64,000 nucleotides of DNA. Source: Flectonema sp. DT1601 (Eukaryota > Euglenozoa > Diplonemea > Diplonemida > Diplonemidae). A model generated the notes under the pieces. That model saw only the letters and a list, made by a program, of their open reading frames with translations. It was not told the DNA's origin and ran no database searches. Below are positions 12,907 to 24,915 of this stretch, one piece after another. The stretch is from assembly GCA_964019425.1 (NCBI GenBank), contig OZ025823.1:496001-560000 (forward strand), in the 5' to 3' direction. The position numbers were made by a program, and so were the translations under genes. Within the stretch, counting starts at the first letter, position 1. Every line of letters starts with the position of its first letter.

Positions 12907-15900
12907 TTATTGAAGCCAAAGAGGAACCTCTTCAGTAGGACGGCTACCACCACCACCAGCACGACGACCATGTCCTGCAGCACCAGCAGCAGCTGGAGGA
13001 GGGTTGTTTTCATCAGCGGTGCTACCATTAGCAGCTCCATTAGTCTGTCTGCGACCATTCTTAGGCTGTGGTGGTTCATCACTTAGCCAGGAAGGCTCTG
13101 CAGCAGACTGACGTTTAGCAGCAGGTTCTGGTTCTGGTTTTTTAGTATCGTCGTCCTGCATCCAAAGCGGTTCCTGCGTCGTCTGCTTCTGAGGGGCGTT
13201 TCCATTACCGTTGGCATCTTCATATCCATTTGTGAAACTGTTCTTATCGTTTGCTGCAGTTCCATTAGTTGGTGCAGATGCGTAATTCGGTTTTTCATCA
13301 AATCCTTCTTCAAACCAGTCCGCTGCTGATCCTTTCTTTGGTAATTCTTCTTTCGTAGTCCCCTGTTCCTTTGACCTCGGTTCCTCTTCACGCAACCATG
13401 ACGGGACGTCGTTTTCTTTCGCTGGTTCATCAGCTGCGTCAGCTGCGGGCTCTGGTTTAGGTGTTTGAGCCTCGTAGTCATCTTCGTAATCCTCAGTTTC
13501 TGGAGATGGGGAAGGCTCGGTAGGCTGTGTTTTAGATTTGTTTTGGTTTCCCTCATCATCACTACAAACAGTAAATTCAAAAAAGTAAATAATAATACCT
13601 TCGGCTGGTAAGCTGGCTTTTCATTCGGGTCGTGAACTACTAACGGCTTGAGCTCTGGAAGACCATCCTCAGCGAGGATCATCTCCTTTGGTGGAGATGT
13701 TTGAGCGTTGACAGCTGGGGAAGGCTTTGTTTCCTCTTCTTCTGGGATGTCTTCTGCAATAGAATTCGTATCAACTGGTTGTGGTTGTGGAGACGGTAGT
13801 TTTTGTGGTGATTCTTTGGCCTCCTCAATTGGCTTTTCTTCCTCTACAACTTCCTCAGATAACGGTGCTTCTTCTTCGATAGCCGGGTCCGCTGGAGTTG
13901 GTGAAGCGTCTTCACTTTCAGATGTCGGTGAAGGAACTCTCGAGGCATATCTGCTGTCTGTTTCCGTTGAGTTGTCTCCCGCCACTACGACAGGAGGAGC
14001 AACCGGCTTGACAAATTCCTTCTGTGCGTCTCTTTTTTTTGGTGATGGAACTGGTGTTCTCTGATCGATACCAAGAGCCTTGCGGAGTGTTTTTAATTCC
14101 TTTTTCAATTCCTGGATATCTTCACGTTCTTCAGCAATCTTTTGCACCTCCGCTATCTTTTTGGCAGCTGCAGTTTGTTTTGCCAGAACATTCAAATGGT
14201 ATTCGAGATTTTCTTTCTCCTCGCTGACCTCGGCCAGTCGCTGATGAAGTTCAGCCGACTTGCGAATGTCATGAGCTGTGATATCCGGGTATTTGTCTTC
14301 ACCTTGAAGTTGAGTAATTCTCTTTTGCTGAAAGTCACTGTGACCTAACGACTGTTGCCTCTGTTTGTCCATTCTTTCCTTCGTAATTCGGAGAACTGTT
14401 AATTCATCTTTGAAGCCACGCAGAGTATCTCTTCTGATTTTCTCAGGGTCGTTGAATTTCTTTAATTTCTTCTCATTGTCTCGCTGCTTTTGTAACATTG
14501 ACTTGTTGTTTTCTCTTATATCTATCAACTCAGCGGTCATCTCTGCTAGTTTGACTTCTAGTTTCTCTTCCCTGCTGGCTTCACGATATTTCTTGGCCAG
14601 GGCTTCATTCGCATAGGTGAGAAGTCGCAGTTCGTCCTCAAGTTTTGTTTTATCTTCACTCTTGCTGCGGATTGGTCGCTTGCGACGAGCTGGTCCAGCT
14701 ACTGAGGGCTTTCTCTTTTGAAGTAATTGTTCAAGTTGGACTCTGACTGTTTCAACAGCCTCGTGAAGATCAGAATTCTTTGCTTTTAACTGAGAGATTA
14801 GTTTTGTTTTATCAATTTCTTGACCCTTCTCACGCGACCAGGCAGAGCGTCTCGCTGTACCGTTAGCGGTGCCGTTGGTATCACCAGCTGATGCAGACCT
14901 GTGTGTGTTCTGATTACGTTTTCTTCCTGCAGGACCACCAGTATTTCCTCTAGGTTGTTTCGTTGACGACTGTCTTGAGGGTGAATTGCTAATAGAAGAG
15001 GCAGCAGACTCTCTTCTTGAATCCTTAATCTGTTGAACTTTAGAACGAATACTTGATCTGGTACTACTTGCACGAGACGCAGATGATGATGGTCTGTTCT
15101 CAGCTGCATCATTCTCTTGTCCTTCATCATCAGAGGTACGGTTCCCACGAGGGCTCGCTTGTCTCGTCATCTTATCAAGATCAGTGACACCACCTTCACT
15201 CATGTAGTGAGTTAGTAAAGAGGCATCGTGTGTTTCTTCTTTACCGTTAATTTCTACCAGACATGATGTTTCATAAATCTCGATAACAGTTCCCCTACGT
15301 CCAACATCAGTACTGACCTGTACCTCGTCACCCTTTTTAAATTTATCAACATCACGACAAGGAGTAGAGACGCTGGATAATGAGTCGCCGTCTGAGTGGT
15401 AGTCTCCAGTGTCCTTTGCTGGAGGTTTTCCTGAAGCTGAAGCAGGTTCAGCTTCAGAATAGTCGCTTTCAGAGTCTGGTTGTGATGGCGGCGGTGCAGA
15501 TTCGAGTTCTGCTTCTTGGAATCTTGAGAAGTTGCCGTCTTTTTCTTCAACTTCATATTCGATTCCCTTGTCCGACATGTGAACTTCTACAACAACAGCT
15601 CGTTTATCAGTTGACTTAATTACTACTTGACTGTCTACAGCGAACTGTGGTTCACTAGCAGTTGAGAACTCTAAGTCGTCTTCAGAGAATTTAATAATGT
15701 CGCCGGCCTTATCAACTATGTCGTATTTGTAGCCAGAATCAGTTTCATAAATTTCGGTCACGACAACGTCACTGTTGGTAGCAATAATTATAACTCGAGA
15801 GTCGATAGCAAACTTTGGAGTTAACTTTTCTGTGAAAACGTCGAGTTCGTCTTCCGAATAAGTATTGAAGACACCTGACTTTTCTTCTACTTCATATTTG

Positions 15901-18900
15901 TAACCTGAATCAGATTTTTCAATTTCTACTACGACAGCTTGTTTGTTTCCAGATTTCACCAGAACACGATCATCAACAGAATACTTTGCTGCAGCAGTAC
16001 TCTTGGGTGAGGGTGAGGGTGAGGCGGCAGTTAAATCCTCTTCAGGTGCAGTACCAAGACCATTAAGAGTATAACGCTTTGAATAGATTGAATATTCAAC
16101 GATCGCTACAGTTGTTTCATTTCCCTTCTTTCTGACTAAGTCTCCAATACTGAATTTCAGTGTCGGTGGATTAGACTTCTCAAGTTCAGATGAAGGATCC
16201 ACCTGTAGGTCTGATTGAGGTTTTTCAACACTCTCATCATCAACAACAACAAGGTATGTTCTTTTCTTTGCATAAACTTCTTTTACTGTCGCCCTTTTCA
16301 AGAATGGAAAATCAATTTGCTTTAACAAAACTGCATTACCTACTTCGAAAAATGTCTCATCAGGTTCGCTGTCACTGTCTGAGGCTGTAATCTCAAGTAA
16401 TTGTTTTTGTGTGAATTCTTGTATACCAGATGAATCAAGGTTAACATTGTATGATTGTTTCTTTGGGAATAATACTTCACTTATTCTTCCTTTTGCTTGA
16501 GTTGCGGTAACCACAACTCGATCGGAAACAGAGAACAAAGGAGCAGGACACAGCTCCGATGCGGTGTATTTCTCAAGCATTTGATCGCTTTCAACATAAT
16601 AACAATCATCGTTGAGAACTTCGTTGATGCTTCCTTTTGCTTCCGTTGATATAATTATGATTTTGTCTCCGCATTCATATTTATGTTCTTCTTCATCGGC
16701 ATCGCCTTCGCTGTAGTGATCAAAAGAGTCTTTGTTTGAAGTTTCTGATTTCGTTTCATCATGTTTTTTCACAGGTTCCTCAATAGTGTTATTTTCAGCA
16801 TCATCAACTTCCGATGGATCGGACAACTTAATATGCTCAGGGAAGAAGCTCTGGATCGTGTCGTCGATTTTCACACCAATTCGTCCTCTTGATGTTCCTG
16901 TAACCTTTCCTCTCTTACCTGATGAGATGACTTCAACAGCAAGCCCAGGTATAAAGTTTGATGAAGGATCAGCATAAGGTGATAATATTACTTGTTCTAG
17001 ATCTTTACTTATGAATAAGTCATCAGTATCATCATCTAAAAGAACAGAGATCTTTTCTTCATTAATATTAGTAATACATCCCTGTTGTCCTGTTGCGAGT
17101 ACTTTAACAACGTCACCTACTTCGAAAGTAACTTCCTCTTCATCTTCTAAAGCCATTAGTACTGCCTTACTGGATCTTCTGTTGAATTTTATTAAATCAT
17201 CGGGAGACGTCCATTCGACTGTGGAACCGTTGACGCTGATTCCAACTTGTGAGTCAGTTATCTCTGATACTATACCACGTGTTCCAGATGACTTTACTTT
17301 GACTTGATCTCCAATACGAAAGTTTGCTGTCGGTGACTGTGGTCTGTCTTCGAATGATAATTCCTTCTTCGCAATCTGATTTGGGAAGTAGCTTTTAATT
17401 TCATCATCAACTTCAACACCCACCCGACCACGTGATTTTCCAGTCACAGTACCTGTTTTTTCAGTTGAGATGATGACTACCTTGTCACCAACAGAGTATT
17501 TCTTCAACTCATCACTTGACGGAATTTCGGTATCCTCCTCGTCACCCAATTTCTTAATTTGATTTGGGAAATAGCTGCTGATCTTGTCATCGACTTCAAC
17601 GCCTACCCGACCACGTGAGGTACCCGTAACGACACCAGCCTGTTCTGTAGAAAGAATGACTACCTTATCGCCCGCTGAGTATTTCACTGGTTCAGTTACG
17701 TCCTCATCCTCCTCGTCACCCAATTTCTTAATTTGGTTTGGGAAGTAGCTGCTGATCTTGTCATCAACTTCAACGCCCACCCGACCACGCGAGGTACCGG
17801 TAACGACACCAGTCTGTTCTGTAGAAAGGATGATTACCTTGTCGCCTGCTGAGTATTTCACTGATTCAGGTACGTCCTCATCCTCCTCTTCATCAACCAA
17901 TTTCTTAATTTGGTTTGGGAAGTAGCTGCTGATCTTGTCATCGACTTCAACGCCCACCCGACCACGTGAGGTACCCGTAACGACACCAGCCTGTTCTGTA
18001 GAAAGAATGACTACCTTGTCGCCCGCTGAGTATTTCACTGATTCAGTTACGTCCTCCTCTTCCTCGTCACCCAATTTCTTGATTTGGTTTGGGAAGTAGC
18101 TGCTGATCTTGTCATCAACTTCAACGCCCACCCGACCACGTGAGGTACCGGTAACGACACCAGCCTGTTCTGTAGAAAGAATGACTACCTTGTCGCCCGC
18201 TGAGTATTTCACTGGTTCAGTTACGTCCTCCTCTTCCTCCTCATCCAATTTCTTAATTTGGTTTGGGAAGTAGCTGCTGATCTTGTCGCCCACTCTGCCA
18301 CGCGAAGTTCCTGTAACGACACCAGTCTTTTCAGTAGAAAGAATGACCACCTTGTCGCCCGCTGAGTATTTCACTGATTCAGTTGCGTCCTCCTCCTCCT
18401 CTTCCTCCTCGTCACCCAATTTCTTAATTTGGTTTGGGAAGTAGCTGCTGATCTTGTCATCGACTTCAACGCCTACCCGACCACGTGAGGTACCCGTAAC
18501 GACACCAGCCTGTTCTGTAGAAAGAATGACTACCTTATCGCCCGCTGAGTATTTCACTGATTCGGTTGCGTCCTCATCTTCCTCGTCACCCAATTTTTTA
18601 ATTTGGTTTGGGAAGTAGCTGCTGATCTTGTCATCAACTTCAACGCCCACCCGACCACGTGAGGTACCGGTAACGACACCAGTCTTTTCAGTAGAAATGA
18701 TGACTACCTTATCGCCTGCTGAGTATTTCACAGATTCAGTTGCGTCCTCATCCTCCTCTTCATCAACCAATTTCTTAATTTGGTTTGGGAAGTAGCTGCT
18801 GATCTTGTCATCAACTTCAACGCCCACCCGACCACGTGAGGTACCCGTAACGACACCAGCCTGTTCTGTAGAAAGAATGACTACCTTGTCGCCCGCTGAG

Positions 18901-20363
18901 TATTTCACTGGTTCAGTTGCGTCCTCCTCTTCCTCGTCATCCAATTTTTTGATTTGGTTTGGGAAGTAGCTGCTGATCTTGTCATCAATTTCAACGCCCA
19001 CCCGACCACGTGAGGTACCCGTAACGACACCAGCCTGTTCTGTAGAAAGAATGACTACCTTATCGCCCGCTGAGTATTTCACTGATTCGGTTGCGTCCTC
19101 ATCTTCCTCGTCACCCAATTTCTTAATTTGATTTGGGAAGTAGCTGCTGATCTTGTCATCAATTTCAACGCCCACCCGACCACGTGAGGTACCCGTAACG
19201 ACACCAGCCTGTTCTGTAGAAAGAATGACTACCTTATCGCCCGCTGAGTATTTCACTGATTCGGTTGCGTCCTCATCTTCCTCGTCACCCAATTTCTTAA
19301 TTTGATTTGGGAAGTAGCTGCTGATCTTGTCATCAACTTCAACGCCCACCCGACCACGTGAGGTACCGGTAACGACACCAGTCTGTTCAGAAGAAAGGAT
19401 GATTACCTTATCGCCTGCTGAGTATTTCACTGATTCGGTTTCCTCGTCACCCAATTTTTTGATTTGGTTTGGAAAGTAGCTGCTGATCTTGTCATCGACT
19501 TCAACGCCCACCCGACCACGCGAGGTACCGGTAACGACACCAGTCTGTTCTGTAGAAAGGATGATTACCTTATCGCCCGCTGAGTATTTCACTGATTCGA
19601 TTGCGACCTCCTCCTCCTCTTCCTCCTCGTCAACCAATTTCTTAATTTGGTTTGGGAAGTAGCTGCTGATCTTGTCATCAACTTCAACGCCCACCCGACC
19701 ACGTGAGGTACCCGTAACGACTCCGGTTTTTTCTGAAGAGATAATAGTGACTTTGTCTCCAGTATTAAAGTTTACTTCCTCTTGATCAGTAGATGTGATC
19801 TCATTTGGGAAGAAGCTTTGAATGTCGCCATCAATATCGACTCCAACTTTACCACGAATCGCACTAGTGACAACACCAACTTGATTGGAAGACTTGATGG
19901 TAACCTTGTCACCTGATTTGAATGAAATCGGATCTGAATTACCTTTTGGAGTCAGCTGTTGAGGAAAGAAGGAAACAGGACTCGTATTGTAAGAGAGTTT
20001 AACACCAACTCTACCACGTGAATTCCCTGTTACAGTTCCAGTTTCTTGTGTGCTATTTACTATTACTGACAATCCCTGAGTGAAGTAGTTCGCAGGTAGA
20101 ATGTGTTCGCCTTCTGAACTGACATCGTCAACAACAACAACCTCGTTAGATGATGGCTTGACTTCTTCGGATATCAACTCGATCTGAGTTGGGAAGTAAC
20201 TAACGATACTGTTTCCTTCAACTTCAACACCAATTCTTCCTCTGCTTGTTCCAGTTATGATGCCTTGCTCTGAATTTTCTTTTATGACCACTTTTGCTCC
20301 AACTTTGTAGATCAACATATCAGTGTCTGGACCGACGTCCGTTTCAAACTCTTCTTCGTTCAT
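12907..20363 (-). CDS. Giant protein with ~28 SH3-like repeats and lebercilin-like coiled coil
   Basis: Two exons (13599-20363 and 12907-13551) are joined across a 47-bp intron (GTATTATTATT...GATGAG) and encode 2469 residues. Roughly the first 1700 residues are about 28 tandem units of 45-60 residues. Each follows the pattern GDKVVILSTEQAGVVTGTSR, then GRVGVEVDD and YFPNQI, which resembles SH3-like/KOW barrels. Units are separated by acidic linkers. Units 5-16 (about 17.5-19.7 kb) are nearly identical in DNA; flanking units are diverged. One unit lacks four residues (RVGDKISS). After a Ser-rich basic region, residues about 1850-2105 form a long coiled coil resembling lebercilin. The tail is acidic and proline-rich, with recurring W-L/W-M motifs (PSWL, PLWM, PLWL). 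A structural, possibly ciliary or microtubule role is inferred. The frame stays open upstream to 20462, so the N-terminus may be longer. Confidence 0.85.
17480..19720 (-). repeat. Near-identical tandem repeat array inside the giant gene
   Basis: About a dozen in-frame units of roughly 160-175 bp repeat here with only scattered base changes. Variation concentrates in the acidic linker (GAT/GAG codon number) and in a few positions (Val/Ile, Gln-Ala/Gln-Thr/Lys-Thr). Units outside the block code for the same fold but are strongly diverged. That pattern fits recent unequal crossing-over or conversion restricted to the centre of the array. The copy number is likely to be polymorphic and may be miscounted in assembly. 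Confidence 0.85.
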
Positions 20364-20856
20364 CGGAATACTTGATCGGAAAGCTGCCCCTTGAGGAGGT
20401 GTGAGCAGTTCCGTTTGGGGTCCGCCGTTTTCAATTGTTTTTGGATGAGAACTAGCTACCTGTTAAAAGGAAAAAAGTTTTTTTTTTAATTTGTTTAAGT
20501 AACATGAAAATGAACATCAATCAGCCCCAAGGTATCTTAAAGTGCTGTAATTGAAAAAAAAAAAAGAAAGAAAAAAAAAATCCCAAGCGGGAAAATAAAA
20601 TTAACAGTATGTTGTAACAGTAGTTGTACCAACAGCAATATCTTCCAACAAAAAAAGAAAAACAGGAACAAAAACTCTAACATATACTATTCATAAGCAA
20701 ATGTTATGGTTATATACCACAACTAAAAGACATTTCAAAACACAACAAAAAGAAAAATAATAATAGCAAGAGGCCAGGTTATCAAAAAAAAACCGGAAAA
20801 TAATTGCACCCAACGAGGGTTTTATCACAATTTTTTACCAGTATCCAACCCGACAT
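20364..20856 (-). other. Possible upstream coding exons of the giant gene
   Basis: On the minus strand the frame of the giant protein stays open from its first ATG back to an acceptor-like TTTTAACAG ending at 20463. It reads like ordinary protein (ENGGPQTELLTPPQGAAF). A tiny candidate first exon at 20839-20856 reads MSGWIL. It is preceded directly by TAAACAG and followed by a GTAAAA donor, and it would join in phase 0 to 20462. The donor is weak and the exon very short, so this is only a proposal. Confidence 0.35.
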
Positions 20857-21161
20857 CTGTTTACATTCGTTATATTAATTACACGCAAATTGTATGATAA
20901 AAAGCACCCGGTTGACGGTAACACAAAGTGTACGTTGCCGAAGGTAATTGGAACGAAACTTGGAAACAAATTGAAAAACCAAGACGCGAGTGTGAAAAAA
21001 AAAAAAAAAAAAGAATTAACACGATAACTTTGCCTATTTAAATATAAGCAACAAACTCACGAAGGTGTGTAGACAACACAAAAAAAAGACAAAAAAAAAA
21101 CAATAATAAGAACAAGAATGAAAAAAAAAAAAAAAAAAAAAAAAAACGATTGTATACTTTT
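20857..21161. other. Spacer between giant gene and two-FYVE gene
   Basis: AT-rich spacer with two long A-runs (20995-21012 and 21121-21146). No gene or RNA was recognised. Confidence 0.5.
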
Positions 21162-22028
21162 CTATTGAGTGTGTTTTAACATAAGATTTCTCTGTGATTC
21201 ATAAAACGACGCCCAAGTCATTGCAACGTTTGTTTGTTTTTTCGCAGATGCTATGAGTGGTGCGGACTGAAGAGTAGCTCGTGCAGCACACCACCCGCAG
21301 TTTCTGCTTGGGTTGGGACTGCTGCTATTACCTCCTGACGTCGTACAACGACTACACACACTTCGGTAACATCTCCGACAGTGGTGCTCTCTCGAGAATA
21401 ACGAATAGGGATTTAAGCATATTTCACAACAACGAGAATGATGCTTTCCAGACTGAAATAATTCTTTCCTCCGTAGTGTTTCTGATGTGAGTTGAGCAGC
21501 TGCTTCAGTTGTAAGCTGCGCTTGTTTGTCTTTTACTTGTTGCCGTTTTGCGATAACCTCTTCCAGTTGAATATATTTCTGATTAGATTCCTTGTGTTGA
21601 GCACGAACACGGATGAGTTCTTTTTTTGTATTGTGAAGCTCCCTTTGCAAAGATGCAAGCTCAGTGGCTAACGGACTGCCTGACTGTGATGCCGGACTCT
21701 GATCTGAAACACTACTTTCTAATCTTCCACGAGGTGTACCACAATCGCTATCTAATAACATTAAATCAGCATCACTGTCGTTAGCAATCGGGGGTACACT
21801 CGGACCTGCTGTCGGAGACTGAACAGGAGAACTGCAGACACCCTTTCTTATATATCCTCCCTCACATATTTTACACATTCTTACCTTACCATCCTTCCCG
21901 CAACATGCACCGCAAAACAAACCTCCACACATACGGCAATGGTGTTTTCTCCGTACAAATGTAAATTCTTTTTTACAGCTTTCACAGTGCTTACCCTGGT
22001 TCCAGCTGCTTTTTGATACCAACTCCAT
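21162..22028 (-). CDS. Two-FYVE-domain protein
   Basis: A single exon of 288 residues. A first FYVE finger spans about 8-60, with CESC, the signature RRKHHCR at 26-32, CGGLFCGACC and CKIC. A Ser/Pro linker and a coiled coil of about 60 residues (LQRELHNTKKELIRVRAQHK) follow. A second FYVE-like finger spans about 225-275, with CCEIC, SREHHCRRC, CSRC and CGWC. FYVE fingers with R(R/K)HHCR bind PI3P on endosomes; the second has SREHHCR, a weaker match. The start was chosen at the ATG four bases after TTATAG, because the frame further upstream is made of poly-T. An endosomal tether or adaptor is inferred. Confidence 0.85.
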   Translation of the reverse strand: MELVSKSSWNQGKHCESCKKEFTFVRRKHHCRMCGGLFCGACCGKDGKVRMCKICEGGYIRKGVCSSPVQSPTAGPSVPPIANDSDADLMLLDSDCGTPRGRLESSVSDQSPASQSGSPLATELASLQRELHNTKKELIRVRAQHKESNQKYIQLEEVIAKRQQVKDKQAQLTTEAAAQLTSETLRRKELFQSGKHHSRCCEICLNPYSLFSREHHCRRCYRSVCSRCTTSGGNSSSPNPSRNCGWCAARATLQSAPLIASAKKQTNVAMTWASFYESQRNLMLKHTQ

Positions 22029-22082
22029 GTTGCTATAATGAATAAGAAGATAAGCATGTGTGGGAATTTCATTAAAACAACC

Positions 22083-22113
<31 letters not shown>

Positions 22114-22665
22114 AAACCCAACAAAAATAACTATCAGGGGAAGAGAGTAGTGTGTGAAGCAAATAAAACAACAAACGAAACCAAAAGGAGAGGGGATGGC
22201 CAATAAGAAAGAGTGACTATGAACCGACTAGGTACTACTGTCTGAGTTACCTATTACTACGGAACACATTGTAGGCGTGATAAATGAAATTATAAAAAAC
22301 AAAAATAGGAAAATCAAAACAATCCATCTCCGACAAACTAACAGAGAAAGGCACTTCTTCAGCTGAATAAGTACGTATCTGCTGATTCGCTTACAGAGGT
22401 TAGTTGAGGTCAATCAAGGCAAGGGGGGAAAGACGAAAAAAAAAAAAGGATGTAAAAAAAAAAAAAGTGCTCTTTTTTTTTTCCAGTCTATTGCACAATG
22501 AGATAATAATAATAATAAAAAAAAAAGAGGCTAGCATTAGGGACAGAAGAAAAAAATATAAAAAATAAAAAATATAAAAAAAAGGCACGAGGAAATATAA
22601 ATTTCTTCCATTGTTGTGAAGCATATTGAACTAAGCAAATAAGTAACCCTTTCTTGAGCGGAGTC
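22029..22665. other. Spacer, no gene seen
   Basis: The spacer contains a 25-base A-run at 22092-22116 and several shorter A/T runs. Between 22190 and 22420 there is about 200 bp of more complex sequence with no usable open frame. Nothing is assignable. Confidence 0.5.
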
Positions 22666-24529
22666 TTACTGCATTGATTTCGGTAACCAAGTAGACTCCT
22701 GAGGTTGATATTCATTTAACACTTGTGTTGGGACATAAGGAACAGAACTTGGAGCAACAGCACTCTCAGGAAGTTGCTCAGTGTTTACTGGTGGAACACT
22801 AGTCGTGTAAGGAGTTGGAGGTGTGTACGTGGCTTCACTTGGAGTGTAATCGGAATGACGAGGAGAAAACTCGGTATCAGGTCGAGGTTGATACGACGAC
22901 TCTTGCGGTAAGAAGTTACTATCAGCAGGCTGGTACGCTGCCAGCATTGGTGTGTACGGATTCTCATTAGACGGTTCCTTTTCAGCCGCTTCTAACGGCT
23001 CAGGTGCCGAGACTGGAGCTGGTGCAGGTGCAGGTGCTGGAGCTGGAGCTGGAGCTGGAGCTGGAGCTGGAGCAGGTGCTGGAACCGAAACTGGAACAGG
23101 CATAGGAGTCAGCACTGAAGGTACTGAAACCTCATCAGGTTGTATGTTTGCTTTACAAAGTTCAATAAATTTATTCAATTCTACAATCTGTTCTTCAGCT
23201 CGTACTTTCGCCTGGTCAACTTGTTCTGCAACGAGTTGTTTTTTATTATTAATTGCCACAGTAATTGCATCATGTATCATCCCAGCAAATGTAAAGAACT
23301 CAGGCACTTCATTAGGTTGCATGTCACCTCCGGTACTCCGAAGCATGAAGTTTACGAGGCAGAGCACTGGGTTGAGTTTAAGAATTTCAGTAGTGTCTTG
23401 TTCCCACGTTTGTCCTTCAGTTGTTTCTACAAAAACGACATTTCCATAACCAGCAAAGCGTTCGTATTCCGAAGGATCAAGGTCGTTACAAATCAATACT
23501 AACACCTCACTTCTTGAGAGGGTTATTCCTGTTTTTTTTAATTTTGTCGTAATTTCCTTCGTAACAAAAACTTATAAACTAACGAATATCATTCTTCAAA
23601 AAAATAACTGAATGAATTCAATAAGAAAAACAAACCTGAAAGGGGCACATGTCTCTCTTTGATGCAAACACCACCTGGTAGATGAACCGGTGCCCGTACG
23701 CTGATAGGACCATCTGTTTTGTTTTATTGTTTTTAAAACATCACATAATACACTGTGTACAGAGAGAGAGAGCATTACTAAAATGATACATACCAGCAAT
23801 ATCGTTTTCTAGTAGATCATTTATGTGTTTTTCAACGATTGATTTTTGCTGTGCAGGAGGTACTGTTTTCAGACAGAATGTGCAGCTTCTCACCAATCCT
23901 TGGACAGAAAGAGAAATTGTGCAGTCAGTGCTATCTTGTGGAGCCGCTGTTACTTCAAAATCTGTATTCTCGAGAGATGGGAGTAATAAACAACCGATTG
24001 TTGCATTTACCAGACGAGTTTTTCCAACCCTAGGTGCTCCTACAAATTGTACCGTCACCTTCTCAGACACAGAATCATTACATTGTAGTAGCGGTACGAT
24101 TATCTCTGAAGGGATGTTAAGATTCGATGATTCAGTTAAAAGTTCATTCAATTGAGTTAGAGAAACTGGTTGAGGTTGACTGCAGGCTTTCGGACTTCCT
24201 GCTTTCGGTGATCCTTTCATGAGATTGCAAACTTTATTAAATAGGTTTCCAATGATATTAACCTTTACTGCTTGACGTTTTTCAATGTCACCTAAAGTAG
24301 CATCTGCGACAGCTGATGGGTTTAATTCTGCCTGCGAAGTTGCCACCGGAGGAGTAAAATTACGATCCATTTCATTGACTGCGTCAGCGAGCTTCTCTTC
24401 ACTTAATAGTCTGTCAAGTGCCTGCTCCATGTTCGTTGAGTCATAGAGACAACTTACTATTCTGTCAACATTTACATCCGGTAGGATGGATGCCAACTGA
24501 CTAACCTCGTGATCGAAGCGTCCTGCCAT
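22666..24529 (-). CDS. CUE domain plus P-loop NTPase-like protein with Ala-Pro repeat
   Basis: Three exons (23794-24529, 23636-23713, 22666-23528) join in phase to 558 residues. Introns are 80 and 107 bp with GTATGT and GTTTGT donors. Residues 5-43 resemble a ubiquitin-binding CUE domain (ILPDVNVDRIVSCLYDSTNM). Residues 164-171 form a Walker A motif, GAPRVGKT, in a beta-strand context (VTVQFVGAPRVGKTRLVNAT). Downstream, VLVLICNDLDPSEY could be a degenerate guanine-specificity strand, and WEQDTTEILKLNPVLCLVNF continues the domain. A helix with Glu/Lys heptads, an uninterrupted Ala-Pro dipeptide repeat and a Tyr/Pro/Thr-rich tail (repeating Y-x-P, T-Y-T-P) follow. It may be a GTPase-like scaffold, but no DxxG motif is obvious, so the nucleotide is unclear. 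Confidence 0.72.
23014..23096 (-). repeat. Ala-Pro coding microsatellite
   Basis: A run of alternating GCT/GCA/GCC and CCA/CCT codons encodes roughly a dozen Ala-Pro dipeptides. It sits inside the third exon of the CUE/P-loop gene, between its coiled region and the Tyr-Pro-rich tail. Such (AP)n stretches form stiff extended linkers. Repeat number is probably variable. Confidence 0.8.
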
Positions 24530-24915
24530 GTTGTGAATTATTCTTTTTGAACCTGATAGACAGATAAAATATATGTTATAATTGTGTTCAAAACAAAATC
24601 CATATCAGTGCACGAGATTGTATTCTTCAATGGTCATTCCACGAAAGGGTAACAACAAAGTAATGTGCAGTAGTCGCACTAACTATCCAAAACAAAACTA
24701 AAATATCAAGAAAATAAGTTGGCATCAATAAATAGCAACTGACAACAATCAAAGGAGGTATCCCAGATGAGTCAAAAGCTTCAGTTTTTTTTTTTGCTAA
24801 CTTTTCAGCGGGGGGGTTGCTGTCTGATGTGAAAAAATAACGATTCACATAACAAAAAAAAAAAGAAAAAAAAAATAAATTTACGTGTAGGCTCCGTATT
24901 AACAAACAAACATAA
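24530..24915. other. Spacer, no gene seen
   Basis: The 386 bp between the CUE/P-loop and TPR genes hold short A/T runs and no supported coding sequence. A TATCAG-type acceptor lies about 30 bases before the CUE gene start codon. Confidence 0.5.

Noticed and set aside
13708-17307. Plus-strand open frames across the giant repeat gene
   Set aside because: They are antisense shadows of the minus-strand coding sequence, rich in Ser and Thr as expected from reading Asp/Glu-rich sequence backwards.
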